The position numbers and the translations under genes were made by a program. Shown here piece by piece: positions 38,893 to 45,901 of a DNA stretch of 55,357 nucleotides; the first letter of the stretch is position 1; every line of letters starts with the position of its first letter. The stretch spans positions 1-55,357 of the forward strand of contig NZ_BAWM01000007.1 of assembly GCF_000759675.1 (NCBI RefSeq), given 5' to 3'. The notes under the pieces are model-generated. The model was not told where the DNA came from. It searched no databases and was given only the letters and a program-made list of their open reading frames with translations. The DNA is from Neobacillus niacini (GTDB lineage: Bacteria > Bacillota > Bacilli > Bacillales > Cytobacillaceae).

Positions 38893-39094
38893 CGAAAAGC
38901 GGAAGCGCCTTCGGAACAAGCACAGCTTGTTCCTGCGAAGATTAATCTTAGGAGATTTCCTTAGTGGTCAAGGGCGGCAGGCATAAGACGAGCATTGACG
39001 AAAGGCGTTTCGTGCCTTTCTCAGTGATTGGCTTATGACCGAGGAAAAAGCGGTTTTCCTTTTTCACCGAGCCCTTAGACTGCTTGCGCTAGAC
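38893..39094 (+). repeat. Dispersed hairpin element, composite form after the RsfA-like gene
   Basis: Starts 2 bp after TAA with CGAAAAGCGGAAGCGCC and ends TGCTTGCGCTAGAC. Its interior strings together the GGAACAAGC / GCTTGTTCC arm, a GACGAAAGGC / GCCTTTCTC arm, GGCATAAGACGAGC / GGCTTATGACC and a GAGGAAAAAGCGG / TTTTCCTTTTTC arm. Confidence 0.85.
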
Positions 39095-39129
39095 AAAAAA
39101 GATTTAGGGAGAAGAACAATATCCTCTTT

Positions 39130-39168
39130 AAAAGAGCCGTAAATCCACAAGGGTTTACGGCTTTTTAC
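39130..39168. terminator. Bidirectional terminator between the RsfA-like gene and lipL
   Basis: AGCCGTAAA / TTTACGGCT with TTTT after it on the plus strand and CTTTT on the minus strand; overlaps the lipL stop. Confidence 0.85.
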
Positions 39169-39995
39169 ATTTCATCTAATTTTTGATTTCGTTCCATGAT
39201 CCTTTGGTAATATCCCGGGAGAAGTTCTAGCTCAAACTCATTTAATTGTCCTGCGTACAGATGGTCGCTATTGTTTTTTAATTGGTTTAATAGACGAAGC
39301 ATAACATCCGAAATGGTGAAGGAAGTTTCCAACAGATCAGATAGAGAAGCCATCACTTCGGGTACAATCTCCGGATAGGTGAATTTTGTCTGCTGCTCTT
39401 TTTTGGCAATCTCATAAAATTGCTTAATGATCTGTGCACGTTGGCTGCCGCTGCCATGGACACACAAGTAGATCTGAACCGCTACCCCTTTTTTTAGGCG
39501 ACGCTGCGAGATACCGGCAAATTTTTTTCCACCGATACTAAGGTCATAGCTCCCCGGGCAATAGGAGCCAACGATTTCTCTTGCCTCAATGGATTTATTG
39601 TATTCGGCAAACATATTTTGAACAAGCTGCCACATCGTATCATACCCACGGTTAATATCAATTCCCTTTTCGCTCTCAGGTAAAATCAGCGAAATATTTA
39701 AGACCCCTTCATCCAAGACAACCGCTAAGCCACCAGAATTGCGAACAATAGACTGATAGCCCTGTTCTTTGAGAAATTGCCTTCCCTCTTTTAAAAATGG
39801 CAGTTTGGTATCTTGTATCCCGAGGACAATGGTATTGTGATGGACCCACGTTCGAGCCGTTGCTGGAGCCTGTCCAGAACCAACCGAGGCACACAGCGTA
39901 TCATCTATACCGAATGACTGTAATGCTTGAAAATAGCTGCCAGCTGTCGACTGATCAATAATCCGCCATTCTGGCTGACGTAATAAACCTTCCAT
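39165..39995 (-). CDS. lipL: Octanoyl-[GcvH]:protein N-octanoyltransferase
   Basis: Moves octanoyl from GcvH to the E2 subunits of 2-oxoacid dehydrogenases, completing lipoate assembly in Bacillus. 276 residues, biotin/lipoate ligase fold. [22 protein letters not shown] contains the catalytic Cys (of YCPGSYD) and the lipoyl-site lysine region; [15 protein letters not shown] is the substrate-binding loop. ATG at 39995 follows GAGGAG. It precedes pta in the same orientation, as ywfL-ywfJ in B. subtilis; a 21-bp array separates them. Confidence 0.92.
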   Translation of the reverse strand: MEGLLRQPEWRIIDQSTAGSYFQALQSFGIDDTLCASVGSGQAPATARTWVHHNTIVLGIQDTKLPFLKEGRQFLKEQGYQSIVRNSGGLAVVLDEGVLNISLILPESEKGIDINRGYDTMWQLVQNMFAEYNKSIEAREIVGSYCPGSYDLSIGGKKFAGISQRRLKKGVAVQIYLCVHGSGSQRAQIIKQFYEIAKKEQQTKFTYPEIVPEVMASLSDLLETSFTISDVMLRLLNQLKNNSDHLYAGQLNEFELELLPGYYQRIMERNQKLDEM

Positions 39996-40091
39996 ATTGT
40001 TTTTCTCCTCAAAATGAATAGTAAGCTTATTTTAGCAAAAAGTATCCGATTAAAACAGTTTCTTAATTCTGTATTTTTTCCATATAATGTC

Positions 40092-40168
40092 GAATTGTCC
40101 AAAACACCTAAAAAATTGTCCAAAAGCCTCGGAAAAATGTCCATAATCGAGGAAAAAGTGTCCATAAC
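40092..40168. repeat. 21-bp tandem repeat array (GTCC core), 4 units
   Basis: GTCC cores at 40097, 40118, 40139 and 40160, each exactly 21 bp apart. Same core as the GGAC arrays, on the other strand. Between lipL start and the pta terminator. Confidence 0.88.
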
Positions 40169-40182
40169 CTAAATTCCAATTT

Positions 40183-40215
40183 AAAAAAGCCAGTCCAAAC
40201 CTTGGACTGGCTTTA
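40183..40215 (-). terminator. Intrinsic terminator of pta
   Basis: Minus-strand AAAGCCAGTCCAA / TTGGACTGGCTTT, 13-bp perfect, with a 3-nt loop and T run. Confidence 0.92.
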
Positions 40216-40221
40216 TAAATA

Positions 40222-41196
40222 CTATTTTATTCCTTGCGCCGCAGTAATTAAAGCCAGCTTATAGACATCTTCTTCATTACAGCCACGTGAGAGGTCGTTC
40301 ACAGGGCGATTTAATCCTTGAAGAATTGGTCCAACTGCTTCAAACCCGCCTAAACGCTGAGCAATTTTGTAGCCGATGTTTCCAGCTTCAAGGCTTGGGA
40401 AGATAAACACGTTCGCGTCCCCTTGAAGCGGTGAATCTGGTGCTTTACTTTTTGCAACAGAAGGTACGAACGCTGCGTCAAACTGGAATTCGCCATCTAT
40501 CACTAAGGAAGGATCACGACGTTTTGCTTCTTCAACTGCCCCTGAAACTCTTTCCGTTTCTGGAGACTTCGCCGAACCCTTTGTTGAAAAGCTTAACATC
40601 GCAATCCGCGGCTCCATATCAAACATATCAGCTGTCTTTGCACTTTCTACAGCAATTTCCGCTAAATCATTGCTGTCAGGAGCAATATTGATTGCACAAT
40701 CAGCAAATACATATTTTTCATCTTCACGAACCATAATGAAGACGCCAGACGTTTTCTTCACGCCTTCTTTTGTTTTAATAATTTGCAGTGCAGGGCGAAC
40801 CGTGTCTGCTGTAGAGTGTGCCGCACCGCTTACCAAACCGTCAGCTTTATTTAAGTACACCAGCATGGTACCAAAATAATTTTCATCTAACAAGATTTTA
40901 CGTGCATCTTCTTCCGTTGCTTTCCCTTTACGGCGTTCCACAAACGCTGCCACAAGCTCATCCATAGCTGCATAGCTCGCTGGGTCATATATTTCTGCTG
41001 CCTCTAAGGAAACACCAAGCTCCTGAGCCTTTGCCTGAACTTGTTCGATATTTCCTATTAAAATAGGGGTTAATCGTTTTTCCTCCGCAAGCCTGCTTGC
41101 TGCTCTGACAATTCGCTCATCCAAGCCTTCAGGAAAAACAATTCTCATTTCACGACCAGATAATTTTTGTTTTAAGCCTTCAAATAAATCAGCCAC
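40222..41196 (-). CDS. pta: Phosphate acetyltransferase
   Basis: Interconverts acetyl-CoA and acetyl phosphate, feeding acetate overflow. 324 residues, the compact type without extra N-terminal domain. Family segments: RIVFPEGLDERIVRAA, DGLVSGAAHSTADTVRPALQ, PDSNDLAEIAVESAKTA, ARKRRDPSLVIDGEFQFDAA-like region and LGGFEAVGPILQGLNRPVNDLSRG. ATG at 41196 after GGGAGGA. A cre-like site centred about 50 bp before the likely transcription start fits CcpA activation as known in B. subtilis. Confidence 0.96.
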   Translation of the reverse strand: MADLFEGLKQKLSGREMRIVFPEGLDERIVRAASRLAEEKRLTPILIGNIEQVQAKAQELGVSLEAAEIYDPASYAAMDELVAAFVERRKGKATEEDARKILLDENYFGTMLVYLNKADGLVSGAAHSTADTVRPALQIIKTKEGVKKTSGVFIMVREDEKYVFADCAINIAPDSNDLAEIAVESAKTADMFDMEPRIAMLSFSTKGSAKSPETERVSGAVEEAKRRDPSLVIDGEFQFDAAFVPSVAKSKAPDSPLQGDANVFIFPSLEAGNIGYKIAQRLGGFEAVGPILQGLNRPVNDLSRGCNEEDVYKLALITAAQGIK

Positions 41197-41224
41197 ATTA
41201 AATCCTCCCTAAATAAATCTACCT

Positions 41225-41274
41225 ATTTTAGCATACTTTACCTGTTGAAAAATTCAACTTAGTTGGCGCTTTCA
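41225..41274 (-). promoter_or_regulatory. pta promoter region with a cre-like site
   Basis: Minus-strand TAAAAT (41230..41225) is a plausible -10; TGAAAGCGCCAACT (41274..41261) agrees with the cre consensus at 12 of 14 positions and is centred near -50, a place from which CcpA activates. Confidence 0.5.
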
Positions 41275-41430
41275 CGTAAATGTTTTTTTATTCAAAAACT
41301 TCACACTATCTTTTACTATTTACCACCTTTCAAAAAATTATCCATGGTGGTTTATATGAGCTTGTCTTGGTCAAACTATGTTATAGTAAAGATTGTAAAT
41401 AAGAAGAATGATTATTTAGGAGTGATTTTA

Positions 41431-42174
41431 ATGAGTGAAGCAGCTCAAACGCTTGATGGCTGGTATTGTTTGCATGATTTCCGTACGGTTGATTGGACAA
41501 CTTGGAAGATGCTTTCCAGTGATGAACGCCAGTCGGCGATTCACGAGTTTTTAAGTCTAGTTGAAAAATGGAATCACACACAAGAACGTAATGAAGGCAG
41601 CCATGCTTTATATACAATTGTTGGTCAAAAAGCGGATTTCATGATGATGATCTTACGCCCAACAATGGAAGAACTAAATGAAATTGAAACAGAATTTAAT
41701 AAAACAAAATTAGCAGAGTTCACAATTCCAGCGCATTCTTATGTATCTGTAGTTGAACTAAGCAACTATTTGCCTGCTGGTGAGGATCCATACCAAAACC
41801 CACAAATTCTCGCTCGTTTATATCCGAAACTTCCTAAAACAGCGCATGTTTGCTTCTATCCAATGGACAAGCGCCGTCAAGGCAGCGATAACTGGTATAT
41901 GCTTCCGATGGAAGAACGCCGCAGTATGATGCGCAGCCACGGAATGATTGGACGTACATATGCTGGGAAAGTAAAGCAAATCATTACGGGTTCCGTTGGC
42001 TTTGATGACTATGAATGGGGCGTAACGCTTTTTGCTGAAGACGTTCTTCAATTCAAAAAGCTTGTCTATGAAATGCGTTTTGATGAAGTGAGTGCACGCT
42101 TCGGTGAATTTGGTGCCTTCTTTGTTGGCAACCTATTAGAGGAAGAAAGCGTAGCTCGATTCTTACATGTATAA
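41431..42174 (+). CDS. hemQ: Coproheme decarboxylase HemQ
   Basis: Last step of the coproporphyrin-dependent haem pathway of Gram-positives: oxidative decarboxylation of coproheme to haem b with peroxide. 247 residues, chlorite-dismutase fold. [14 protein letters not shown] and the catalytic-loop Tyr region, and [31 protein letters not shown] near the proximal His position, are recognisable. ATG at 41431 follows AGGAGTG; the frame to 41263 runs through promoter sequence. Ends at a strong terminator. Equivalent to ywfI beside pta. Confidence 0.95.
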   Translation: MSEAAQTLDGWYCLHDFRTVDWTTWKMLSSDERQSAIHEFLSLVEKWNHTQERNEGSHALYTIVGQKADFMMMILRPTMEELNEIETEFNKTKLAEFTIPAHSYVSVVELSNYLPAGEDPYQNPQILARLYPKLPKTAHVCFYPMDKRRQGSDNWYMLPMEERRSMMRSHGMIGRTYAGKVKQIITGSVGFDDYEWGVTLFAEDVLQFKKLVYEMRFDEVSARFGEFGAFFVGNLLEEESVARFLHV

Positions 42175-42182
42175 TCGCAATG

Positions 42183-42211
42183 TTCTCAGCTCATGCTGAG
42201 GACTTTTTTTG
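42183..42211 (+). terminator. Intrinsic terminator of hemQ
   Basis: GTTCTCAGC / GCTGAGGAC and seven T. Confidence 0.9.
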
Positions 42212-42225
42212 TAGAATTCCTGAGT

Positions 42226-42254
42226 CATATTTCCTCTTTCCTCTTCATACTAAT
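42226..42254 (+). promoter_or_regulatory. Possible sigma-E promoter of gerQ
   Basis: CATATT (42226..42231), then CATACTAAT (42246..42254) fit sigma-E -35/-10 elements. It would leave about 130 nt of leader. gerQ is sigma-E dependent in B. subtilis. Confidence 0.35.
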
Positions 42255-42389
42255 AAAACAGCGAGTCTTAAGTTTTAGCTCCGAATCATCTCACAAACGG
42301 GACTATCCCGATTGTCACCATTCAGGGGTTCTGGGAGTAGGAATAGAATGTTCGACCTTTGGGTTAGTCATTTTTTAGGAGGGGAAAAG

Positions 42390-42839
42390 ATGAATCAGTA
42401 TTATAATCAACAAGGGTATCAGCCTTATCCAGCCAGACAGGGAGCAGCTACTCCATATCAAGGGCAAGGATTTTTTCCTGGCGGGCAACAGCCAGGGTTT
42501 CCACAACAAGGAGCACCAGCAGGGACTCCTGCAGCTTCACAGCAGCAGGCAATGCTGCCAATAGAGCAATCGTACATCGAGAATATTTTACGTTTAAACA
42601 AAGGGAAATTAGCAACCGTTTATGCCACCTTTGAGGGCAACAATCAATGGAATGCCAAAAAATTTGTTGGTATTATTGAAGCAGCAGGCCGGGATCATGT
42701 CATTTTAAGTGACCCACAAACAGGACAGCGTACTCTCATTCCAATGGTCGCATTCGATTATGCCACTTTTGATGAAGAACTCGAATATGAATATCCATTT
42801 GGAGCTGGACCTTCATTAGGTACTTACCCGCCAAGATAA
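42390..42839 (+). CDS. gerQ: Spore coat/germination protein GerQ
   Basis: 149-residue inner coat protein needed for CwlJ function and spore germination; substrate of transglutaminase in B. subtilis. Residues 1-60 are a Tyr/Gln/Gly/Pro-rich low-complexity arm (MNQYYNQQGYQPYPARQGAA); residues 64-130 are the conserved domain (SYIENILRLNKGKLATVYATFE, then FVGIIEAAGRDHVILSDPQTGQR). The N-terminal arm has no Lys before K78-80, unlike B. subtilis GerQ, where N-terminal lysines are crosslinked. ATG at 42390 after AGGAGGGG. cwlJ, usually a neighbour, is not in the window. Confidence 0.92.
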   Translation: MNQYYNQQGYQPYPARQGAATPYQGQGFFPGGQQPGFPQQGAPAGTPAASQQQAMLPIEQSYIENILRLNKGKLATVYATFEGNNQWNAKKFVGIIEAAGRDHVILSDPQTGQRTLIPMVAFDYATFDEELEYEYPFGAGPSLGTYPPR

Positions 42840-42840
42840 T

Positions 42841-42880
42841 AGTAAAAGGCATTGGAACTCAAGTCCAATGCCTTTACTAT
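42841..42880. terminator. Bidirectional terminator between gerQ and the DUF423 gene
   Basis: AGTAAAAGGCATTGGA / TCCAATGCCTTTACT near-perfect stem with an 8-nt loop. Confidence 0.9.
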
Positions 42881-42881
42881 T

Positions 42882-43253
42882 TTATAAATCTTTTACTGTA
42901 CCAATAATCATCAGAATCCATCCTGCTAGGAAGCAAACTCCCCCGAGCGGCGTAATCGCGCCCAATACTCCTACCTTCGTTAAGCTTAATACATAGAGAC
43001 TGCCGCTAAAAAGAATGATTCCGATGAGAAATAACCAGCCGGACCAAGTAAAAAATGAACTAGCCTCAACTTTTCCAAGCAACAGTCCGATTACTAACAG
43101 CCCAGTTGCATGAAACATTTGATAGGTAACACCTGTTTTCCAAATATCTAAGTAATAGGGATCTAGCTTATCCTTTAGTCCGTGTGCTCCAAAGGCCCCC
43201 AATGTGACTGCTAAAAACGCATTTATGGCTCCAATAATAATAAAAGTCTTCAT
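42882..43253 (-). CDS. ywdK: DUF423 membrane protein (YwdK-like)
   Basis: 123 residues with four membrane helices (about 4-22, 42-62, 67-88, 98-119), the DUF423 signature: LGAFGAHGLKDKL after helix 1 and TPLGGVCFLAGW before the last. Function unknown; found across bacteria. ATG at 43253 after AAGGGG. The gap to the next gene upstream holds a folded repeat. Convergent with gerQ. Confidence 0.9.
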   Translation of the reverse strand: MKTFIIIGAINAFLAVTLGAFGAHGLKDKLDPYYLDIWKTGVTYQMFHATGLLVIGLLLGKVEASSFFTWSGWLFLIGIILFSGSLYVLSLTKVGVLGAITPLGGVCFLAGWILMIIGTVKDL

Positions 43254-43283
43254 GTTTTCCCCTTTCTTACCCTTTTCTTTTTT

Positions 43284-43359
43284 AGCTGTGTTAAAAGTCT
43301 GTTGATTTCCGCTCCTATCAACAGAGTGAGTAAAATCGAAAATTAGCTTTCACACAGCC
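43284..43359. repeat. Hollow copy of the GC-rich inverted-repeat element
   Basis: Outer arms AGCTGTGTTAA / TTTCACACAGC and inner CTGTTGATT / ATCAACAG match 35113..35294, but the GC-rich interior is absent: GCTCC is joined directly to TATCAACAG. Confidence 0.8.
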
Positions 43360-43365
43360 TTTTTA

Positions 43366-43653
43366 TTAAAAGTCAAATAACGAATCGCCGTTTGCTTCAT
43401 CTTCCATTTCTAGTTTTTTTGGTTGATTTAATGATACTGGCTGCTGAATGGAAGGCTGTACCGTTATAGGCTGATAGGCAGGTATAGGATTTAGAGGTGC
43501 TTCCTGTTGAATCTGCTTTTCATCTAGTATCAACTCGCATAATATTTTAATAGAGTAAACTTTTTCCCGCAAGTTTTCTTGCTTCGTGCTGTTTTTCGCC
43601 AGCTTTAATTCCTCTTCCATTTTCCTTAATAATTTTTCTACCGTTATATTCAC
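43366..43653 (-). CDS. ywdI: YwdI family protein (DUF5327-like)
   Basis: 95 residues. An N-terminal amphipathic helix pair (MNITVEKLLRKMEEELKLAK to ILCELILDE) is followed by a Pro/Gln-rich low-complexity linker and an acidic tail (MEDEANGDSLFDF). I recognise the Bacillus YwdI family by its start and the GDSLFDF end. Function unknown; soluble. ATG at 43653 after AGGAG. Lies before the parS site. Confidence 0.8.
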   Translation of the reverse strand: MNITVEKLLRKMEEELKLAKNSTKQENLREKVYSIKILCELILDEKQIQQEAPLNPIPAYQPITVQPSIQQPVSLNQPKKLEMEDEANGDSLFDF

Positions 43654-43723
43654 GATTTATAACTCCTCTATTACATTCTCTATAACATCATACCAAATTC
43701 TCCAGCCAATTAGAAATTCGACA

Positions 43724-43739
43724 TGTTTCACGTGAAACA
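43724..43739. other. parS site (ParB/Spo0J nucleation site)
   Basis: TGTTTCACGTGAAACA matches the bacterial parS consensus TGTTNCACGTGAAACA at every defined position and is inside a longer 26-bp palindrome (43719..43744). It lies between ywdI and moeB, not in a coding region. In B. subtilis this gene neighbourhood lies in the origin-proximal part of the chromosome where most parS sites are found. The palindrome could also look like a terminator stem, but the parS match is exact. Confidence 0.92.
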
Positions 43740-43747
43740 TGTCGATT

Positions 43748-43788
43748 AAAAAAAAATAAAAGCCGCCATTTTAATAATTGGCGACTTT
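43748..43788 (-). terminator. Intrinsic terminator of moeB
   Basis: Minus-strand AAGTCGCCA / TGGCGGCTT (one wobble) followed by TTATTTTTTTT. Confidence 0.85.
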
Positions 43789-43797
43789 CCTTAACGA

Positions 43798-44817
43798 TTA
43801 TCCTAAAATTCTTTGATAAATGGATTTGGCATGGGTTAGGTCTTTTGTGCCGTGAATGAGTGCACGACCGTCGTTGAAGATGACCATTCGCTCGCTGCCC
43901 ATTTCTACTGATAAGAGATACGGATTCCCTTTTACGGCATATCCGAGTGTACTCAACTGCCCTGCCAGCTTCTCAAGCGATATTCCACCTTGAGTAGATG
44001 GCCGGATTTGGACCGTATCCCGACCGCACAAAACAGTGGTCTTTGTCATATTTTCCTGGTCTAAATAAGGATAGGTCCTTTCCTCGCCACAGGATAAACA
44101 GCCGGCAAATTTTGCTTTGCCCATTTTCAAGCTAGTATATTGGTTCCGCCATAAGTCAAAACTGACAAACGAAGTTCTAACTGCTTCCCAATCCTCGACT
44201 AGCATTTTAAGTGCTTCGGCACTTTGATGTGCAATAACCATTTGGACAGCAGGCGAGATAATTCCGCCGGTATCACATGTTAATCCCTGCATAGGTATTG
44301 TCCGCAACAAACAATTTAAACATGGCGTTTTTCCAGGAATAATGGAAAAACTCATCCCAAAACTGCCAACACATGCCCCATATATCCACGGGATTTGATA
44401 CTTTTGTGAAACATCATTGATGGTCATCCGAGTTTCAAAATTATCGGTTGCATCAATGATGATATCAACATCCTTCACCAAATCCCCCAGCATAGAGGGA
44501 GTGGCGTCACCGATAATAGCTTTAACTTCAACGTCCGAGTTAATCGCCCTTAGGCGTTTTTCAGCCGCAGCAGCCTTCGGTAGCTTCTCGGCCACATCCT
44601 CCTCGGTATAAAGCTGTTGGCGCTGAAGATTGCTTGCCTCAACATAATCCCTATCAACTATCGTAAGCCTTCCAATCCCTGCTCGGGTAAGAACTTCTGC
44701 ATTTCCAGACCCAAGGGCCCCGGCACCAATCATTAACACATGCTTCGAACGGATCTTATCTTGTCCTTCTTTTCCGATCCCTGGAAAGAGGACCTGCCGT
44801 GAATATCTATCGTCCAT
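43798..44817 (-). CDS. moeB: Molybdopterin-synthase adenylyltransferase MoeB (ThiF/HesA family)
   Basis: E1-like enzyme that adenylates the C-terminal Gly-Gly of MoaD so that it can be thiocarboxylated. 339 residues: Rossmann domain with GAGALGSGNAEVL, DRDYVEASNLQRQQL (catalytic Arg), DATDNFETRM, and zinc-binding CxxC pairs CLNC and CLSC. A C-terminal ~90-residue extension follows the second pair. Might alternatively serve ThiS, but it lies in a Moco gene block. Start ATG at 44817 (MDDRYSRQVLF) after AAAGGGG. A 52-bp array separates it from moaD, so it may be a separate unit. Confidence 0.9.
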   Translation of the reverse strand: MDDRYSRQVLFPGIGKEGQDKIRSKHVLMIGAGALGSGNAEVLTRAGIGRLTIVDRDYVEASNLQRQQLYTEEDVAEKLPKAAAAEKRLRAINSDVEVKAIIGDATPSMLGDLVKDVDIIIDATDNFETRMTINDVSQKYQIPWIYGACVGSFGMSFSIIPGKTPCLNCLLRTIPMQGLTCDTGGIISPAVQMVIAHQSAEALKMLVEDWEAVRTSFVSFDLWRNQYTSLKMGKAKFAGCLSCGEERTYPYLDQENMTKTTVLCGRDTVQIRPSTQGGISLEKLAGQLSTLGYAVKGNPYLLSVEMGSERMVIFNDGRALIHGTKDLTHAKSIYQRILG

Positions 44818-44873
44818 CTGTTTTCCCCTTTTCCAAAAATCCACAAATTATAACTTGTACTCAACTAAATTAT

Positions 44874-45185
44874 GGTGACTACTACTTTCACTCTTTTTCC
44901 CGTATCGCAGTCATCAAGAGTTCTTCTTGGTGACCACTTTCCTTCTTTTTTACGGATTGCAGTCATCAAGAGCCCTTCTTGGTAACCACTTTCTTACTTT
45001 TTTCCGGATTTCGGCCATCAAGAGCCCTTCTTGGTGACCACTTTCTTACTTTTTTCCGGACTTCGGTCATCAAGAGCCCCTCTTGGTAACCACTTTCTTA
45101 CTTTTTTCCGGATTTCGGTCATCAAGAGCCCTTCTAGGTGACCACTTTCCTTCTTTTTTTGGGATTTCAGTCATCATGAGCTACA
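44874..45185. repeat. Second tandem array of 52-bp direct repeats (about 6 units)
   Basis: TCATCAAGAG cores at 44911, 44963, 45015 (variant), 45067, 45119 and 45171, exactly 52 bp apart. Each unit has arms GGTCATCAAG and CTTGGTGACC forming a hairpin, then CACTTTCTTACTTTTTTCCG. Both the period and the GGTCA...GTGACCACTT parts match the array at 1..267. It fills almost the whole 381-bp gap between moaD and moeB; I see nothing else in that gap. Confidence 0.92.
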
Positions 45186-45198
45186 CCTAAAAACCCCA

Positions 45199-45432
45199 TC
45201 AGCCGCCGCTTACTGGCGGGATAAAGGCAATTTCATCTCCGTCTTGAATGACTTCATCATCCTGGGCAAACTCTTCGTTAATGGCAGTCATCACGGTATC
45301 CACTTTTGGAAGATTGTATATGGCCGCCAATTCTGCTTTTAATTCCCCAACACTTTTGCCGCTTGCATCTAACTTAAGGAATTCTTCTCCGACTGCATCT
45401 CGTAAATGAGCGAAAAACAAAACTTTATTCAT
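45199..45432 (-). CDS. moaD: Molybdopterin synthase sulfur carrier subunit MoaD
   Basis: 77-residue ubiquitin-like protein ending in Gly-Gly (PPVSGG), which is activated by MoeB and donates sulfur to precursor Z within MPT synthase. ATG at 45432 follows GGAGGAG and overlaps the end of moaE by 8 bp, so the two synthase subunits are translationally coupled. Normal length. The stop is followed within 15 bp by the 52-bp array. Confidence 0.94.
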   Translation of the reverse strand: MNKVLFFAHLRDAVGEEFLKLDASGKSVGELKAELAAIYNLPKVDTVMTAINEEFAQDDEVIQDGDEIAFIPPVSGG

Positions 45433-45889
45433 TCAAATCACTCTCCTCCGGCTTTCCACTTGGATAGGCGACCGTTTCGAGCTGGTTGCCCATCCACTCT
45501 TCCCCATCTTCCCAATGTTCTTTTTTCCAAATTGGGACGATTTCTTTAATCCTCTCGATTGCATATCGATTAGCATCATAGGCATCGGCACGATGTGGAG
45601 TTGAAACAGCGATGACAACGGCGATATCCGTTATATCCAACCGTCCCACTCGATGGGTAATCGCTACCTGAGAGCCTTCCCAGCGCTCTTCAATCTCCTT
45701 GCCGATTTGCTCAAGCTTTTTCACAGCCATGGCCTCATAAGCATCATATATTAAAAATAATGTCTTCTTACCCTTTGTTAATTCACGAACGGTTCCAATA
45801 AAAGTAGTAATCGCTCCTGCATTACGCTGAACAACCTTATCAATTACAGATTGGATATCAATCGGTTCTTTTGAAATTTGAAAATTCAT
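45425..45889 (-). CDS. moaE: Molybdopterin synthase catalytic subunit MoaE
   Basis: Large subunit of MPT synthase, inserts two sulfurs to form the dithiolene. 154 residues. GAITTFIGTVRE near the start, HRVGRLDITDIAVVIAVSTPHR and the catalytic lysines in PIWKKEHWEDG(E)EW are all present. ATG at 45889 after AGAGGTG, 12 bp past the fused MoeA gene. Operon with MoaD downstream. Confidence 0.95.
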   Translation of the reverse strand: MNFQISKEPIDIQSVIDKVVQRNAGAITTFIGTVRELTKGKKTLFLIYDAYEAMAVKKLEQIGKEIEERWEGSQVAITHRVGRLDITDIAVVIAVSTPHRADAYDANRYAIERIKEIVPIWKKEHWEDGEEWMGNQLETVAYPSGKPEESDLNE

Positions 45890-45901
45890 GTTTACACCTC
45901 T

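Noticed and set aside
43719..43744. Terminator reading of the long palindrome after moeB
   Set aside because: A separate, better terminator lies at 43748..43788 and the 16-bp core is an exact parS.
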